64,000 bases of DNA. Origin: Lineus longissimus (lineage: Eukaryota; Nemertea; Pilidiophora; Heteronemertea; Lineidae). The notes under the pieces are model-generated. The model made no database searches. It saw only the letters and a program-made list of their open reading frames with translations, and was not told the DNA's origin. The position numbers and the translations under genes were made by a program. The stretch is from positions 5,086,501 through 5,150,500 of the forward strand of contig NC_088313.1 in NCBI RefSeq assembly GCF_910592395.1. Reading direction: 5' to 3'. This document shows positions 34,712 through 47,932 of this stretch, piece by piece. How positions within the stretch are numbered: position 1 is the stretch's first letter; each line of letters opens with the position of its first letter.

Positions 34712-35608
34712 ATTAGAGGCGGCGATGCGTAGGTTACTTATAATATCACTGCGCCTACTATAATGCGTCATATTTTGTGGTCAGAGGCATTATGTATGCC
34801 TACGTCACAGCTTCGTCGCATTACAGATGTGGTTGGGGCGCCCATTACACGACGGAGTCTACGCGTAGACATACAGTTCACGCAGGCTCGCACTGAAACA
34901 GAAACGGACGCACATTCAAGAACTGCACGCAGACCAACATCGGAAGAAGAGAGTGCCGACTGGACATCAAAGACGCCAACGGTTGGCAAGGTGTCTCATC
35001 ACTAGGAACGCAGCGTGACGTCACGAGCTCTGACGTCACGAGCAGACTACTCCGAGGCTCCCTGACGTCATGAGAGACGCCAGCGCCATCTCCCGAATCA
35101 GGACTGACGTCACTAGCAGCAACTTCCACGCCGGTCTGAACTCAAAAAGCGTCCTAGTATAAACGCTTGGAAGCCAGTAGGCCTGCGCAGTGTTGGGCGG
35201 GGGGGGGGAGAGAGGGGAGGGATGATTTTCGACGGGCTTTAACCCGCGAATCACCTTTTTGACCGCAACGGTTAATTTGAGCCCCAAAACCACACAAGCA
35301 AGCCAATTTGACTGAAACTTAATCATTTTCATCACTTTAAACACACCTTATTCTCAATATAAGAAGAAGTATATTTGAAATGGAAAATAACATTCAACTG
35401 GTATGGTGAGACCACCCATTCGTCTCAAACGGAACTATAACCGCGAGCTGATTGGTTAAATACAGGTGCGGGACCTACAGGCCGGCCCCCTGGCTGCCAT
35501 TTCCATTTCACAAAATTCGATGGCCACCACATAAGGTAGCCTACATTTTCATTTTAACAATCGTACAAGGGAAGAAGAAACAAAATGATTGGGACATGAA
35601 GAGAAAAA

Positions 35609-35726
35609 GTCTACAACACGCGGTATTCCGAGGCGGTCACCCATCCACGTACTAACCACGCTCGACGTTGCTTGGCTTCGGTGATCGGACGAGAACCGGT
35701 GTTTTCAACGTGATATGGTCGTAGAC
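35609..35726 (-). rRNA. 5S rRNA, copy 36
   Basis: Consensus sequence. Next copy 1,020 bp on. Confidence 0.96.
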
Positions 35727-36471
35727 ATTAGAGGCGGCGATGCGTAGGTTACTTATAATATCACTGCGCCTACTATAATGCGTCATATTTTGTGGTCAGA
35801 GGCATTATGTATGCCTACGTCACAGCTTCGTCGCATTACAGATGTGGTTGGGGCGCCCATTACACGACGGAGTCTACGCGTAGACATACAGTTCACGCAG
35901 GCTCGCACTGAAACAGAAACGGACGCACATTCAAGAACTGCACGCAGACCAACATCGGAAGAAGAGAGTGCCGACTGGACATCAAAGACGCCAACGGTTG
36001 GCAAGGTGTCTCATCACTAGGAACGCAGCGTGACGTCACGAGCTCTGACGTCACGAGCAGACTACTCCGAGGCTCCCTGACGTCATGAGAGACGCCAGCG
36101 CCATCTCCCGAATCAGGACTGACGTCACTAGCAGCAACTTCCACGCCGGTCTGAACTCAAAAAGCGTCCTAGTATAAACGCTTGGAAGCCAGTAGGCCTG
36201 CGCAGTGTTGGGCGGGGGGGGGGGGGGGAGAGAGGGGAGGGATGATTTTCGACGGGCTTTAACCCGCGAATCACCTTTTTGACCGCAACGGTTAATTTGA
36301 GCCCCCAAACCACACAAGCAAGCCAATTTGACTGAAACTTAATCATTTTCATCACTTTAAACACACCTTATTCTCAATATAAGAAGAAGTATATTTGAAA
36401 TGGAAAATAACATTCAACTGGTATGGTGAGACCACCCATTCGTCTCAAACGGAACTATAACCGCGAGCTGA

Positions 36472-37490
36472 TTGGTTAAATACAGGTGCGGGACCTACAG
36501 GCCGGTCCCCTGGCTGCCATTTCCATTTCGCAAAATTCGATGGCCACCACATAAGGTAGCCTACATTTTCATTTTAACAATCGTACAAGGGAAGAAGAAA
36601 CAAAATGATTGGGACATGAAGCGAAAAAGTCTACAACACGCGGTATTCCGAGGCGGTCACCCATCCACGTACTAACCACGCTCGACGTTGCTTGGCTTCG
36701 GTGATCGGACGAGAACCGGTGTTTTCAACGTGATATGGTCGTAGACATTAGAGGCGGCGATGCGTAGGTTACTTATAATATCACTGCGCCTACTATAATG
36801 CGTCATATTTTGTGGTCAGAGGCATTATGTATGCCTACGTCACAGCTTCGTCGCATTACAGATGTGGTTGGGGCGCCCATTACACGACGGAGTCTACGCG
36901 TAGACATACAGTTCACGCAGGCTCGCACTGAAACAGAAACGGACGCACATTCAAGAACTGCACGCAGACCAACATCGGAAGAAGAGAGTGCCGACTGGAC
37001 ATCAAAGACGCCAACGGTTGGCAAGGTGTCTCATCACTAGGAACGCAGCGTGACGTCACGAGCTCTGACGTCACGAGCAGACTACTCCGAGGCTCCCTGA
37101 CGTCATGAGAGACGCCAGCGCCATCTCCCGAATCAGGACTGACGTCACTAGCAGCAACTTCCACGCCGGTCTGAACTCAAAAAGCGTCCTAGTATAAACG
37201 CTTGGAAGCCAGTAGGCCTGCGCAGTGTTGGGCGGGGGGGGGGGGGGAGAGAGGGGAGGGATGATTTTCGACGGGCTTTAACCCGCGAATCACCTTTTTG
37301 ACCGCAACGGTTAATTTGAGCCCCCAAACCACACAAGCAAGCCAATTTGACTGAAACTTAATCATTTTCATCACTTTAAACACACCTTATTCTCAATATA
37401 AGAAGAAGTATATTTGAAATGGAAAATAACATTCAACTGGTATGGTGAGACCACCCATTCGTCTCAAACGGAACTTTAACCGCGAGCTGA
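36472..37490. repeat. Partner unit of the 21.2-22.2 kb haplotype
   Basis: It carries T at 36506 and 36813, C at 37325 and T at 37476, matching the distant unit. The preceding unit shares the C at 36306 but not the T near 36457. Confidence 0.8.
36629..36746 (-). rRNA. 5S rRNA, copy 37
   Basis: Consensus sequence. A private A to C lies 7 bp past the 3' end (36622). Next copy 1,019 bp on. Confidence 0.96.
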
Positions 37491-37647
37491 TTGGTTAAAT
37501 ACAGGTGCGGGACCTACAGGCCGGCCCCCTGGCTGCCATTTCCATTTCGCAAAATTCGATGGCCACCACATAAGGTAGCCTACATTTTCATTTTAACAAT
37601 CGTACAAGGGAAGAAGAAACAAAATGATTGGGACATGAAGAGAAAAA

Positions 37648-37765
37648 GTCTACAACACGCGGTATTCCGAGGCGGTCACCCATCCACGTACTAACCACGC
37701 TCGACGTTGCTTGGCTTCGGTGATCGGACGAGAACCGGTGTTTTCAACGTGATATGGTCGTAGAC
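37648..37765 (-). rRNA. 5S rRNA, copy 38
   Basis: Consensus sequence. Next copy 1,019 bp on. Confidence 0.96.
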
Positions 37766-38666
37766 ATTAGAGGCGGCGATGCGTAGGTTACTTATAATAT
37801 CACTGCGCCTACTATAATGCGTCATATTTTGGGGTCAGAGGCATTATGTATGCCTACGTCACAGCTTCGTCGCATTACAGATGTGGTTGGGGCGCCCATT
37901 ACACGACGGAGTCTACGCGTAGACATACAGTTCACGCAGGCTCGCACTGAAACAGAAACGGACGCACATTCAAGAACTGCACGCAGACCAACATCGGAAG
38001 AAGAGAGTGCCGACTGGACATCAAAGACGCCAACGGTTGGCAAGGTGTCTCATCACTAGGAACGCAGCGTGACGTCACGAGCTCTGACGTCACGAGCAGA
38101 CTACTCCGAGGCTCCCTGACGTCATGAGAGACGCCAGCGCCATCTCCCGAATCAGGACTGACGTCACTAGCAGCAACTTCCACGCCGGTCTGAACTCAAA
38201 AAGCGTCCTAGTATAAACGCTTGGAAGCCAGTAGGCCTGCGCAGTGTTGGGCGGGGGGGGGGGGGGAGAGAGGGGAGGAATGATTTTCGACGGGCTTTAA
38301 CCCGCAAATCACCTTTTTGACCGCAACGGTTAATTTGAGCCCCAAAACCACACAAGCAAGCCAATTTGACTGAAACTTAATCATTTTCATCACTTTAAAC
38401 ACACCTTATTCTCAATATAAGAAGAAGTATATTTGAAATGGAAAATAACATTCAACTGGTATGGTGAGACCACCCATTCGTCTCAAACGGAACTATAACC
38501 GCGAGCTGATTGGTTAAATACAGGTGCGGGACCTACAGGCCGGCCCCCTGGCTGCCATTTCCATTTCGCAAAATTCGATGGCCACCACATAAGGTAGCCT
38601 ACATTTTCATTTTAACAATCGTACAAGGGAAGAAGAAACAAAATGATTGGGACATGAAGAGAAAAA

Positions 38667-38784
38667 GTCTACAACACGCGGTATTCCGAGGCGGTCACCC
38701 ATCCACGTACTAACCACGCTCGACGTTGCTTGGCTTCGGTGATCGGACGAGAACCGGTGTTTTCAACGTGATATGGTCGTAGAC
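38667..38784 (-). rRNA. 5S rRNA, copy 39
   Basis: Consensus sequence. Upstream region has the rare TTTGTAGTC form (38851). Next copy 1,018 bp on. Confidence 0.96.
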
Positions 38785-39684
38785 ATTAGAGGCGGCGATG
38801 CGTAGGTTACTTATAATATCACTGCGCCTACTATAATGCGTCATATTTTGTAGTCAGAGGCATTATGTATGCCTACGTCACAGCTTCGTCGCATTACAGA
38901 TGTGGTTGGGGCGCCCATTACACGACGGAGTCTACGCGTAGACATACAGTTCACGCAGGCTCGCACTGAAACAGAAACGGACGCACATTCAAGAACTGCA
39001 CGCAGACCAACATCGGAAGAAGAGAGTGCCGACTGGACATCAAAGACGCCAACGGTTGGCAAGGTGTCTCATCACTAGGAACGCAGCGTGACGTCACGAG
39101 CTCTGACGTCACGAGCAGACTACTCCGAGGCTCCCTGACGTCATGAGAGACGCCAGCGCCATCTCCCGAATCAGGACTGACGTCACTAGCAGCAACTTCC
39201 ACGCCGGTCTGAACTCAAAAAGCGTCCTAGTATAAACGCTTGGAAGCCAGTAGGCCTGCGCAGTGTTGGGCGGGGGGGGGGGGGAGAGAGGGGAGGGATG
39301 ATTTTCGACGGGCTTTAACCCGCGAATCACCTTTTTGACCGCAACGGTTAATTTGAGCCCCAAAACCACACAAGCAAGCCAATTTGACTGAAACTTAATC
39401 ATTTTCATCACTTTAAACACACCTTATTCTCAATATAAGAAGAAGTATATTTGAAATGGAAAATAACATTCAACTGGTATGGTGAGACCACCCATTCGTC
39501 TCAAACGGAACTATAACCGCGAGCTGATTGGTTAAATACAGGTGCGGGACCTACAGGCCGGCCCCCTGGCTGCCATTTCCATTTCGCAAAATTCGATGGC
39601 CACCACATAAGGTAGCCTACATTTTCATTTTAACAATCGTACAAGGGAAGAAGAAACAAAATGATTGGGACATGAAGAGAAAAA

Positions 39685-39802
39685 GTCTACAACACGCGGT
39701 ATTCCGAGGCGGTCACCCATCCACGTACTAACCACGCTCGACGTTGCTTGGCTTCGGTGATCGGACGAGAACCGGTGTTTTCAACGTGATATGGTCGTAG
39801 AC
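39685..39802 (-). rRNA. 5S rRNA, copy 40
   Basis: Consensus sequence. Next copy 1,008 bp on because of a 6-bp deletion. Confidence 0.96.
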
Positions 39803-40675
39803 ATTAGAGGCGGCGATGCGTAGGTTACTTATAATATCACTGCGCCTACTATAATGCGTCATATTTTGTGGTCAGAGGCATTATGTATGCCTACGTCACA
39901 GCTTCGTCGCATTACAGATGTGGTTGGGGCGCCCATTACACGACGGAGTCTACGCGTAGACATACAGTTCACGCAGGCTCGCACTGAAACAGAAACGGAC
40001 GCACATTCAAGAACTGCACGCAGACCAACATCGGAAGAAGAGAGTGCCGACTGGACATCAAAGACGCCAACGGTTGGCAAGGTGTCTCATCACTAGGAAC
40101 GCAGCGTGACGTCACGAGCTCTGACGTCACGAGCAGACTACTCCGAGGCTCCCTGACGTCATGAGAGACGCCAGCGCCATCTCCCGAATCAGGACTGACG
40201 TCACTAGCAGCAACTTCCACGCCGGTCTGAACTCAAAAAGCGTCCTAGTATAAACGCTTGGAAGCCAGTAGGCCTGCGCAGTGTTGGGCGGGGGGGGGAG
40301 AGAGGGGAGGGATGATTTTCGACGGGCTTTAACCCGCGAATCACCTTTTTGACCGCAACGGTTAATTTGAGCCCCAAAACCACACAAGCAAGCCAATTTG
40401 ACTGAAACTTAATCATTTTCATCACTTTAAACACACCTTATTCTCAATATAAGAAGAAGTATATTTGAAATGGAAAATAACATTCAACTGGTATAGTGAG
40501 ACCACCCATTCGTCTCAAACGGAACTATAACCGCGAGCTGATTGGTTAAATACAGGTGCGAGACCTACAGGCCGGCCCCCTGGCTGCCATTTCCATTCCG
40601 CAAAATTCGATGGCCACCACATAAGGTAGCCTACATTTTCATTTTAACAATCGTACAAGGGAAGAAGAAACAAAA

Positions 40676-40683
40676 TGACATGA
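40676..40683. other. Site of a 6-bp deletion in 5S 3' flank
   Basis: AATGACATG replaces the usual AATGATTGGGACATG, a loss of 6 bp between GA dinucleotides. The 5S terminator is unaffected. Confidence 0.9.
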
Positions 40684-40692
40684 AGAGAAAAA

Positions 40693-40810
40693 GTCTACAA
40701 CACGCGGTATTCCGAGGCGGTCACCCATCCACGTACTAACCACGCTCGACGTTGCTTGGCTTCGGTGATCGGACGAGAACCGGTGTTTTCAACGTGATAT
40801 GGTCGTAGAC
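40693..40810 (-). rRNA. 5S rRNA, copy 41
   Basis: Consensus sequence. The 6-bp deletion at about 40679 lies just past its terminator, which is intact. Next copy 1,014 bp on. Confidence 0.96.
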
Positions 40811-41706
40811 ATTAGAGGCGGCGATGCGTAGGTTACTTATAATATCACTGCGCCTACTATAATGCGTCATATTTTGGGGTCAGAGGCATTATGTATGCCT
40901 ACGTCACAGCTTCGTCGCATTACAGATGTGGTTGGGGCGCCCATTACACGACGGAGTCTATGCGTAGACATACAGTTCACGCAGGCTCGCACTGAAACAG
41001 AAACGGACGCACATTCAAGAACTGCACGCAGACCAACATCGGAAGAAGAGAGTGCCGACTGGACATCAAAGACGCCAACGGTTGGCAAGGTGTCTCATCA
41101 CTAGGAACGCAGCGTGACGTCACGAGCTCTGACGTCACGAGCAGACTACTCCGAGGCTCCCTGACGTCATGAGAGACGCCAGCGCCATCTCCCGAATCAG
41201 GACTGACGTCACTAGCAGCAACTTCCACGCCGGTCTGAACTCAAAAAGCGTCCTAGTATAAACGCTTGGAAGCCAGTAGGCCTGCGCAGTGTTGGGCGGG
41301 GGGGGGAGAGAGGGGAGGGATGATTTTCGACGGGCTTTAACCCGCGAATCACCTTTTTGACCGCAACGGTTAATTTGAGCCCCAAAACCACACAAGCAAG
41401 CCAATTTGACTGAAACTTAATCATTTTCATCACTTTAAACACACCTTATTCTCAATATAAGAAGAAGTATATTTGAAATGGAAAATAACATTCAACTGGT
41501 ATGGTGAGACCACCCATTCGTCTCAAACGGAACTATAACCGCGAGCTGATTGGTTAAATACAGGTGCGGGACCTACAGGCCGGCCCCCTGGCTGCCATTT
41601 CCATTTCGCAAAATTCGATGGCAACCACATAAGGTAGCCTACATTTTCATTTTAACAATCGTACAAGGGAAGAAGAAACAAAATGATTGGGACATGAAGA
41701 GAAAAA

Positions 41707-41824
41707 GTCTACAACACGCGGTATTCCGAGGCGGTCACCCATCCACGTACTAACCACGCTCGACGTTGCTTGGCTTCGGTGATCGGACGAGAACCGGTGT
41801 TTTCAACGTGATATGGTCGTAGAC
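41707..41824 (-). rRNA. 5S rRNA, copy 42
   Basis: Consensus sequence. Next copy 1,020 bp on. Confidence 0.96.
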
Positions 41825-42726
41825 ATTAGAGGCGGCGATGCGTAGGTTACTTATAATATCACTGCGCCTACTATAATGCGTCATATTTTGGGGTCAGAGG
41901 CATTATGTATGCCTACGTCACAGCTTCGTCGCATTACAGATGTGGTTGGGGCGCCCATTACACGACGGAGTCTATGCGTAGACATACAGTTCACGCAGGC
42001 TCGCACTGAAACAGAAACGGACGCACATTCAAGAACTGCACGCAGACCAACATCGGAAGAAGAGAGTGCCGACTGGACATCAAAGACGCCAACGGTTGGC
42101 AAGGTGTCTCATCACTAGGAACGCAGCGTGACGTCACGAGCTCTGACGTCACGAGCAGACTACTCCGAGGCTCCCTGACGTCATGAGAGACGCCAGCGCC
42201 ATCTCCCGAATCAGGACTGACGTCACTAGCAGCAACTTCCACGCCGGTCTGAACTCAAAAAGCGTCCTAGTATAAACGCTTGGAAGCCAGTAGGCCTGCG
42301 CAGTGTTGGGCGGGGGGGGGGGGGGGAGAGAGGGGAGGGATGATTTTCGACGGGCTTTAACCCGCGAATCACCTTTTTGACCGCAACGGTTAATTTGAGC
42401 CCCAAAACCACACAAGCAAGCCAATTTGACTGAAACTTAATCATTTTCATCACTTTAAACACACCTTATTCTCAATATAAGAAGAAGTATATTTGAAATG
42501 GAAAATAACATTCAACTGGTATGGTGAGACCACCCATTCGTCTCAAACGGAACTATAACCGCGAGCTGATTGGTTAAATACAGGTGCGGGACCTACAGGC
42601 CGGCCCCCTGGCTGCCATTTCCATTTCGCAAAATTCGATGGCAACCACATAAGGTAGCCTACATTTTCATTTTAACAATCGTACAAGGGAAGAAGAAACA
42701 AAATGATTGGGACATGAAGAGAAAAA

Positions 42727-42844
42727 GTCTACAACACGCGGTATTCCGAGGCGGTCACCCATCCACGTACTAACCACGCTCGACGTTGCTTGGCTTCGGT
42801 GATCGGACGAGAACCGGTGTTTTCAACGTGATATGGTCGTAGAC
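42727..42844 (-). rRNA. 5S rRNA, copy 43
   Basis: Consensus sequence. Next copy 1,014 bp on. Confidence 0.96.
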
Positions 42845-43740
42845 ATTAGAGGCGGCGATGCGTAGGTTACTTATAATATCACTGCGCCTACTATAATGCG
42901 TCATATTTTGTGGTCAGAGGCATTATGTATGCCTACGTCACAGCTTCGTCGCATTACAGATGTGGTTGGGGCGCCCATTACACGACGGAGTCTACGCGTA
43001 GACATACAGTTCACGCAGGCTCGCACTGAAACAGAAACGGACGCACATTCAAGAACTGCACGCAGACCAACATCGGAAGAAGAGAGTGCCGACTGGACAT
43101 CAAAGACGCCAACGGTTGGCAAGGTGTCTCATCACTAGGAACGCAGCGTGACGTCACGAGCTCTGACGTCACGAGCAGACTACTCCGAGGCTCCCTGACG
43201 TCATGAGAGACGCCAGCGCCATCTCCCGAATCAGGACTGACGTCACTAGCAGCAACTTCCACGCCGGTCTGAACTCAAAAAGCGTCCTAGTATAAACGCT
43301 TGGAAGCCAGTAGGCCTGCGCAGTGTTGGGCGGGGGGGGGAGAGAGGGGAGGGATGATTTTCGACGGGCTTTAACCCGCGAATCACCTTTTTGACCGCAA
43401 CGGTTAATTTGAGCCCCAAAACCACACAAGCAAGCCAATTTGACTGAAACTTAATCATTTTCATCACTTTAAACACACCTTATTCTCAATACAAGAAGAG
43501 GTATATTTGAAATGGAAAATAACATTCAACTGGTATGGTGAGACCACCCATTCGTCTCAAACGGAACTATAACCGCGAGCTGATTGGTTAAATACAGGTG
43601 CGGGACCTACAGGCCGGCCCCCTGGCTGCCATTTCCATTTCGCAAAATTCGATGGCCACCACATAAGGTAGCCTACATTTTCATTTTAACAATCGTACAA
43701 GGGAAGAAGAAACAAAATGATTGGGACATGAAGAGAAAAA

Positions 43741-43858
43741 GTCTACAACACGCGGTATTCCGAGGCGGTCACCCATCCACGTACTAACCACGCTCGACGT
43801 TGCTTGGCTTCGGTGATCGGACGAGAACCGGTGTTTTCAACGTGATATGGTCGTAGAC
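43741..43858 (-). rRNA. 5S rRNA, copy 44
   Basis: Consensus sequence. Next copy 1,019 bp on. Confidence 0.96.
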
Positions 43859-44759
43859 ATTAGAGGCGGCGATGCGTAGGTTACTTATAATATCACTGCG
43901 CCTACTATAATGCGTCATATTTTGGGGTCAGAGGCATTATGTATGCCTACGTCACAGCTTCGTCGCATTACAGATGTGGTTGGGGCGCCCATTACACGAC
44001 GGAGTCTACGCGTAGACATACAGTTCACGCAGGCTCGCACTGAAACAGAAACGGACGCACATTCAAGAACTGCACGCAGACCAACATCGGAAGAAGAGAG
44101 TGCCGACTGGACATCAAAGACGCCAACGGTTGGCAAGGTGTCTCATCACTAGGAACGCAGCGTGACGTCACGAGCTCTGACGTCACGAGCAGACTACTCC
44201 GAGGCTCCCTGACGTCATGAGAGACGCCAGCGCCATCTCCCGAATCAGGACTGACGTCACTAGCAGCAACTTCCACGCCGGTCTGAACTCAAAAAGCGTC
44301 CTAGTATAAACGCTTGGAAGCCAGTAGGCCTGCGCAGTGTTGGGCGGGGGGGGGGGGGGAGAGAGGGGAGGGATGATTTTCGACGGGCTTTAACCCGCGA
44401 ATCACCTTTTTGACCGCAACGGTTAATTTGAGCCCCAAAACCACACAAGCAAGCCAATTTGACTGAAACTTAATCATTTTCATCACTTTAAACACACCTT
44501 ATTCTCAATACAAGAAGAGGTATATTTGAAATGGAAAATAACATTCAACTGGTATGGTGAGACCACCCATTCGTCTCAAACGGAACTATAACCGCGAGCT
44601 GATTGGTTAAATACAGGTGCGGGACCTACAGGCCGGCCCCCTGGCTGCCATTTCCATTTCGCAAAATTCGATGGCCACCACATAAGGTAGCCTACATTTT
44701 CATTTTAACAATCGTACAAGGGAAGAAGAAACAAAATGATTGGGACATGAAGAGAAAAA

Positions 44760-44877
44760 GTCTACAACACGCGGTATTCCGAGGCGGTCACCCATCCACG
44801 TACTAACCACGCTCGACGTTGCTTGGCTTCGGTGATCGGACGAGAACCGGTGTTTTCAACGTGATATGGTCGTAGAC
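44760..44877 (-). rRNA. 5S rRNA, copy 45
   Basis: Consensus sequence. Next copy 1,020 bp on. Confidence 0.96.
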
Positions 44878-45779
44878 ATTAGAGGCGGCGATGCGTAGGT
44901 TACTTATAATATCACTGCGCCTACTATAATGCGTCATATTTTGGGGTCAGAGGCATTATGTATGCCTACGTCACAGCTTCGTCGCATTACAGATGTGGTT
45001 GGGGCGCCCATTACACGACGGAGTCTACGCGTAGACATACAGTTCACGCAGGCTCGCACTGAAACAGAAACGGACGCACATTCAAGAACTGCACGCAGAC
45101 CAACATCGGAAGAAGAGAGTGCCGACTGGACATCAAAGACGCCAACGGTTGGCAAGGTGTCTCATCACTAGGAACGCAGCGTGACGTCACGAGCTCTGAC
45201 GTCACGAGCAGACTACTCCTAGGCTCCCTGACGTCATGAGAGACGCCAGCGCCATCTCCCGAATCAGGACTGACGTCACTAGCAGCAACTTCCACGCCGG
45301 TCTGAACTCAAAAAGCGTCCTAGTATAAACGCTTGGAAGCCAGTAGGCCTGCGCAGTGTTTGGCGGGGGGGGGGGGGGGAGAGAGGGGAGGGATGATTTT
45401 CGACGGGCTTTAACCCGCGAATCACCTTTTTGACCGCAACGGTTAATTTGAGCCCCAAAACCACACAAGCAAGCCAATTTGACTGAAACTTAATCATTTT
45501 CATCACTTTAAACACACCTTATTCTCAATATAAGAAGAAGTATATTTGAAATGGAAAATAACATTCAACTGGTATGGTGAGACCACCCATTCGTCTCAAA
45601 CGGAACTATAACCGCGAGCTGATTGGTTAAATACAGGTGCGGGACCTACAGGCCGGCCCCCTGGCTGCCATTTCCATTTCGCAAAATTCGATGGCCACCA
45701 CATAAGGTAGCCTACATTTTCATTTTAACAATCGTACAAGGGAAGAAGAAACAAAATGATTGGGACATGAAGAGAAAAA

Positions 45780-45897
45780 GTCTACAACACGCGGTATTCC
45801 GAGGCGGTCACCCATCCACGTACTAACCACGCTCGACGTTGCTTGGCTTCGGTGATCGGACGAGAACCGGTGTTTTCAACGTGATATGGTCGTAGAC
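45780..45897 (-). rRNA. 5S rRNA, copy 46
   Basis: Consensus core, but T to C on the plus strand at 45921 lies just beside the -32/-26 TATA-like element. Next copy 1,019 bp on. Confidence 0.95.
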
Positions 45898-46798
45898 ATT
45901 AGAGGCGGCGATGCGTAGGTCACTTATAATATCACTGCGCCTACTATAATGCGTCATATTTTGGGGTCAGAGGCATTATGTATGCCTACGTCACAGCTTC
46001 GTCGCATTACAGATGTGGTTGGGGCGCCCATTACACGACGGAGTCTACGCGTAGACATACAGTTCACGCAGGCTCGCACTGAAACAGAAACGGACGCACA
46101 TTCAAGAACTGCACGCAGACCAACATCGGAAGAAGAGAGTGCCGACTGGACATCAAAGACGCCAACGGTTCGCAAGGTGTCTCATCACTAGGAACGCAGC
46201 GTGACGTCACGAGCTCTGACGTCACGAGCAGACTACTCCGAGGCTCCCTGACGTCATGAGAGACGCCAGCGCCATCTCCCGAATCAGGACTGACGTCACT
46301 AGCAGCAACTTCCACGCCGGTCTGAACTCAAAAAGCGTCCTAGTATAAACGCTTGGAAGCCAGTAGGCCTGCGCAGTGTTGGGCGGGGGGGGGGGGGGGG
46401 AGAGGGGAGGGATGATTTTCGACGGGCTTTAACCCGCGAATCACCTTTTTGACCGCAACGGTTAATTTGAGCCCCAAAACCACACAAGCAAGCCAATTTG
46501 ACTGAAACTTAATCATTTTCATCACTTTAAACACACCTTATTCTCAATATAAGAAGAAGTATATTTGAAATGGAAAATAACATTCAACTGGTATGGTGAG
46601 ACCACCCATTCGTCTCAAACGGAACTATAACCGCGAGCTGATTGGTTAAATACAGGTGCGGGACCTACAGGCCGGCCCCCTGGCTGCCATTTCCATTTCG
46701 CAAAATTCGATGGCCACCACATAAGGTAGCCTACATTTTCATTTTAACAATCGTACAAGGGAAGAAGAAACAAAATGATTGGGACATGAAGAGAAAAA

Positions 46799-46916
46799 GT
46801 CTACAACACGCGGTATTCCGAGGCGGTCACCCATCCACGTACTAACCACGCTCGACGTTGTTTGGCTTCGGTGATCGGACGAGAACCGGTGTTTTCAACG
46901 TGATATGGTCGTAGAC
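46799..46916 (-). rRNA. 5S rRNA, copy 47 (G56A variant)
   Basis: G to A at nucleotide 56 (46861), in the A-box, shared with the adjacent copy 48. Next copy 1,016 bp on. Confidence 0.93.
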
Positions 46917-47814
46917 ATTAGAGGCGGCGATGCGTAGGTTACTTATAATATCACTGCGCCTACTATAATGCGTCATATTTTTGGGTCAGAGGCATTATGT
47001 ATGCCTACGTCACAGCTTCGTCGCATTACAGATGTGGTTGGGGCGCCCATTACACGACGGAGTCTACGCGTAGACATACAGTTCACGCAGGCTCGCACTG
47101 AAACAGAAACGGACGCACATTCAAGAACTGCACGCAGACCAACATCGGAAGAAGAGAGTGCCGACTGGACATCAAAGACGCCAACGGTTGGCAAGGTGTC
47201 TCATCACTAGGAACGCAGCGTGACGTCACGAGCTCTGACGTCACGAGCAGACTACTCCGAGGCTCCCTGACGTCATGAGAGACGCCAGCGCCATCTCCCA
47301 AATCAGGACTGACGTCACTAGCAGCAACTTCCACGCCGGTCTGAACTCAAAAAGCGTCCTAGTATAAACGCTTGGAAGCCAGTAGGCCTGCGCAGTGTTT
47401 GGCGGGGGGGGGGGAGAGAGGGGAGGGATGATTTTCGACGGGCTTTAACCCGCGAATCACCTTTTTGACCGCAACGGTTAATTTGAGCCCCAAAACCACA
47501 CAAGCAAGCCAATTTGACTGAAACTTAATCATTTTCATCACTTTAAACACACCTTATTCTCAATATAAGAAGAAGTATATTTGAAATGGAAAATAACATT
47601 CAACTGGTATGGTGAGACCACCCATTCGTCTCAAACGGAACTATAACCGCGAGCTGATTGGTTAAATACAGGTGCGGGACCTACAGGCCGGCCCCCTGGC
47701 TGCCATTTCCATTTCGCAAAATTCGATGGCCACCACATAAGGTAGCCTACATTTTCATTTTAACAATCGTACAAGGGAAGAAGAAACAAAATGATTGGGA
47801 CATGAAGAGAAAAA

Positions 47815-47932
47815 GTCTACAACACGCGGTATTCCGAGGCGGTCACCCATCCACGTACTAACCACGCTCGACGTTGTTTGGCTTCGGTGATCGGACGAGA
47901 ACCGGTGTTTTCAACGTGATATGGTCGTAGAC
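47815..47932 (-). rRNA. 5S rRNA, copy 48 (G56A variant)
   Basis: G to A at nucleotide 56 (47877). The spacer to its right also has an altered CRE (48291) and changes near 48389-48392. Next copy 1,017 bp on. Confidence 0.93.
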
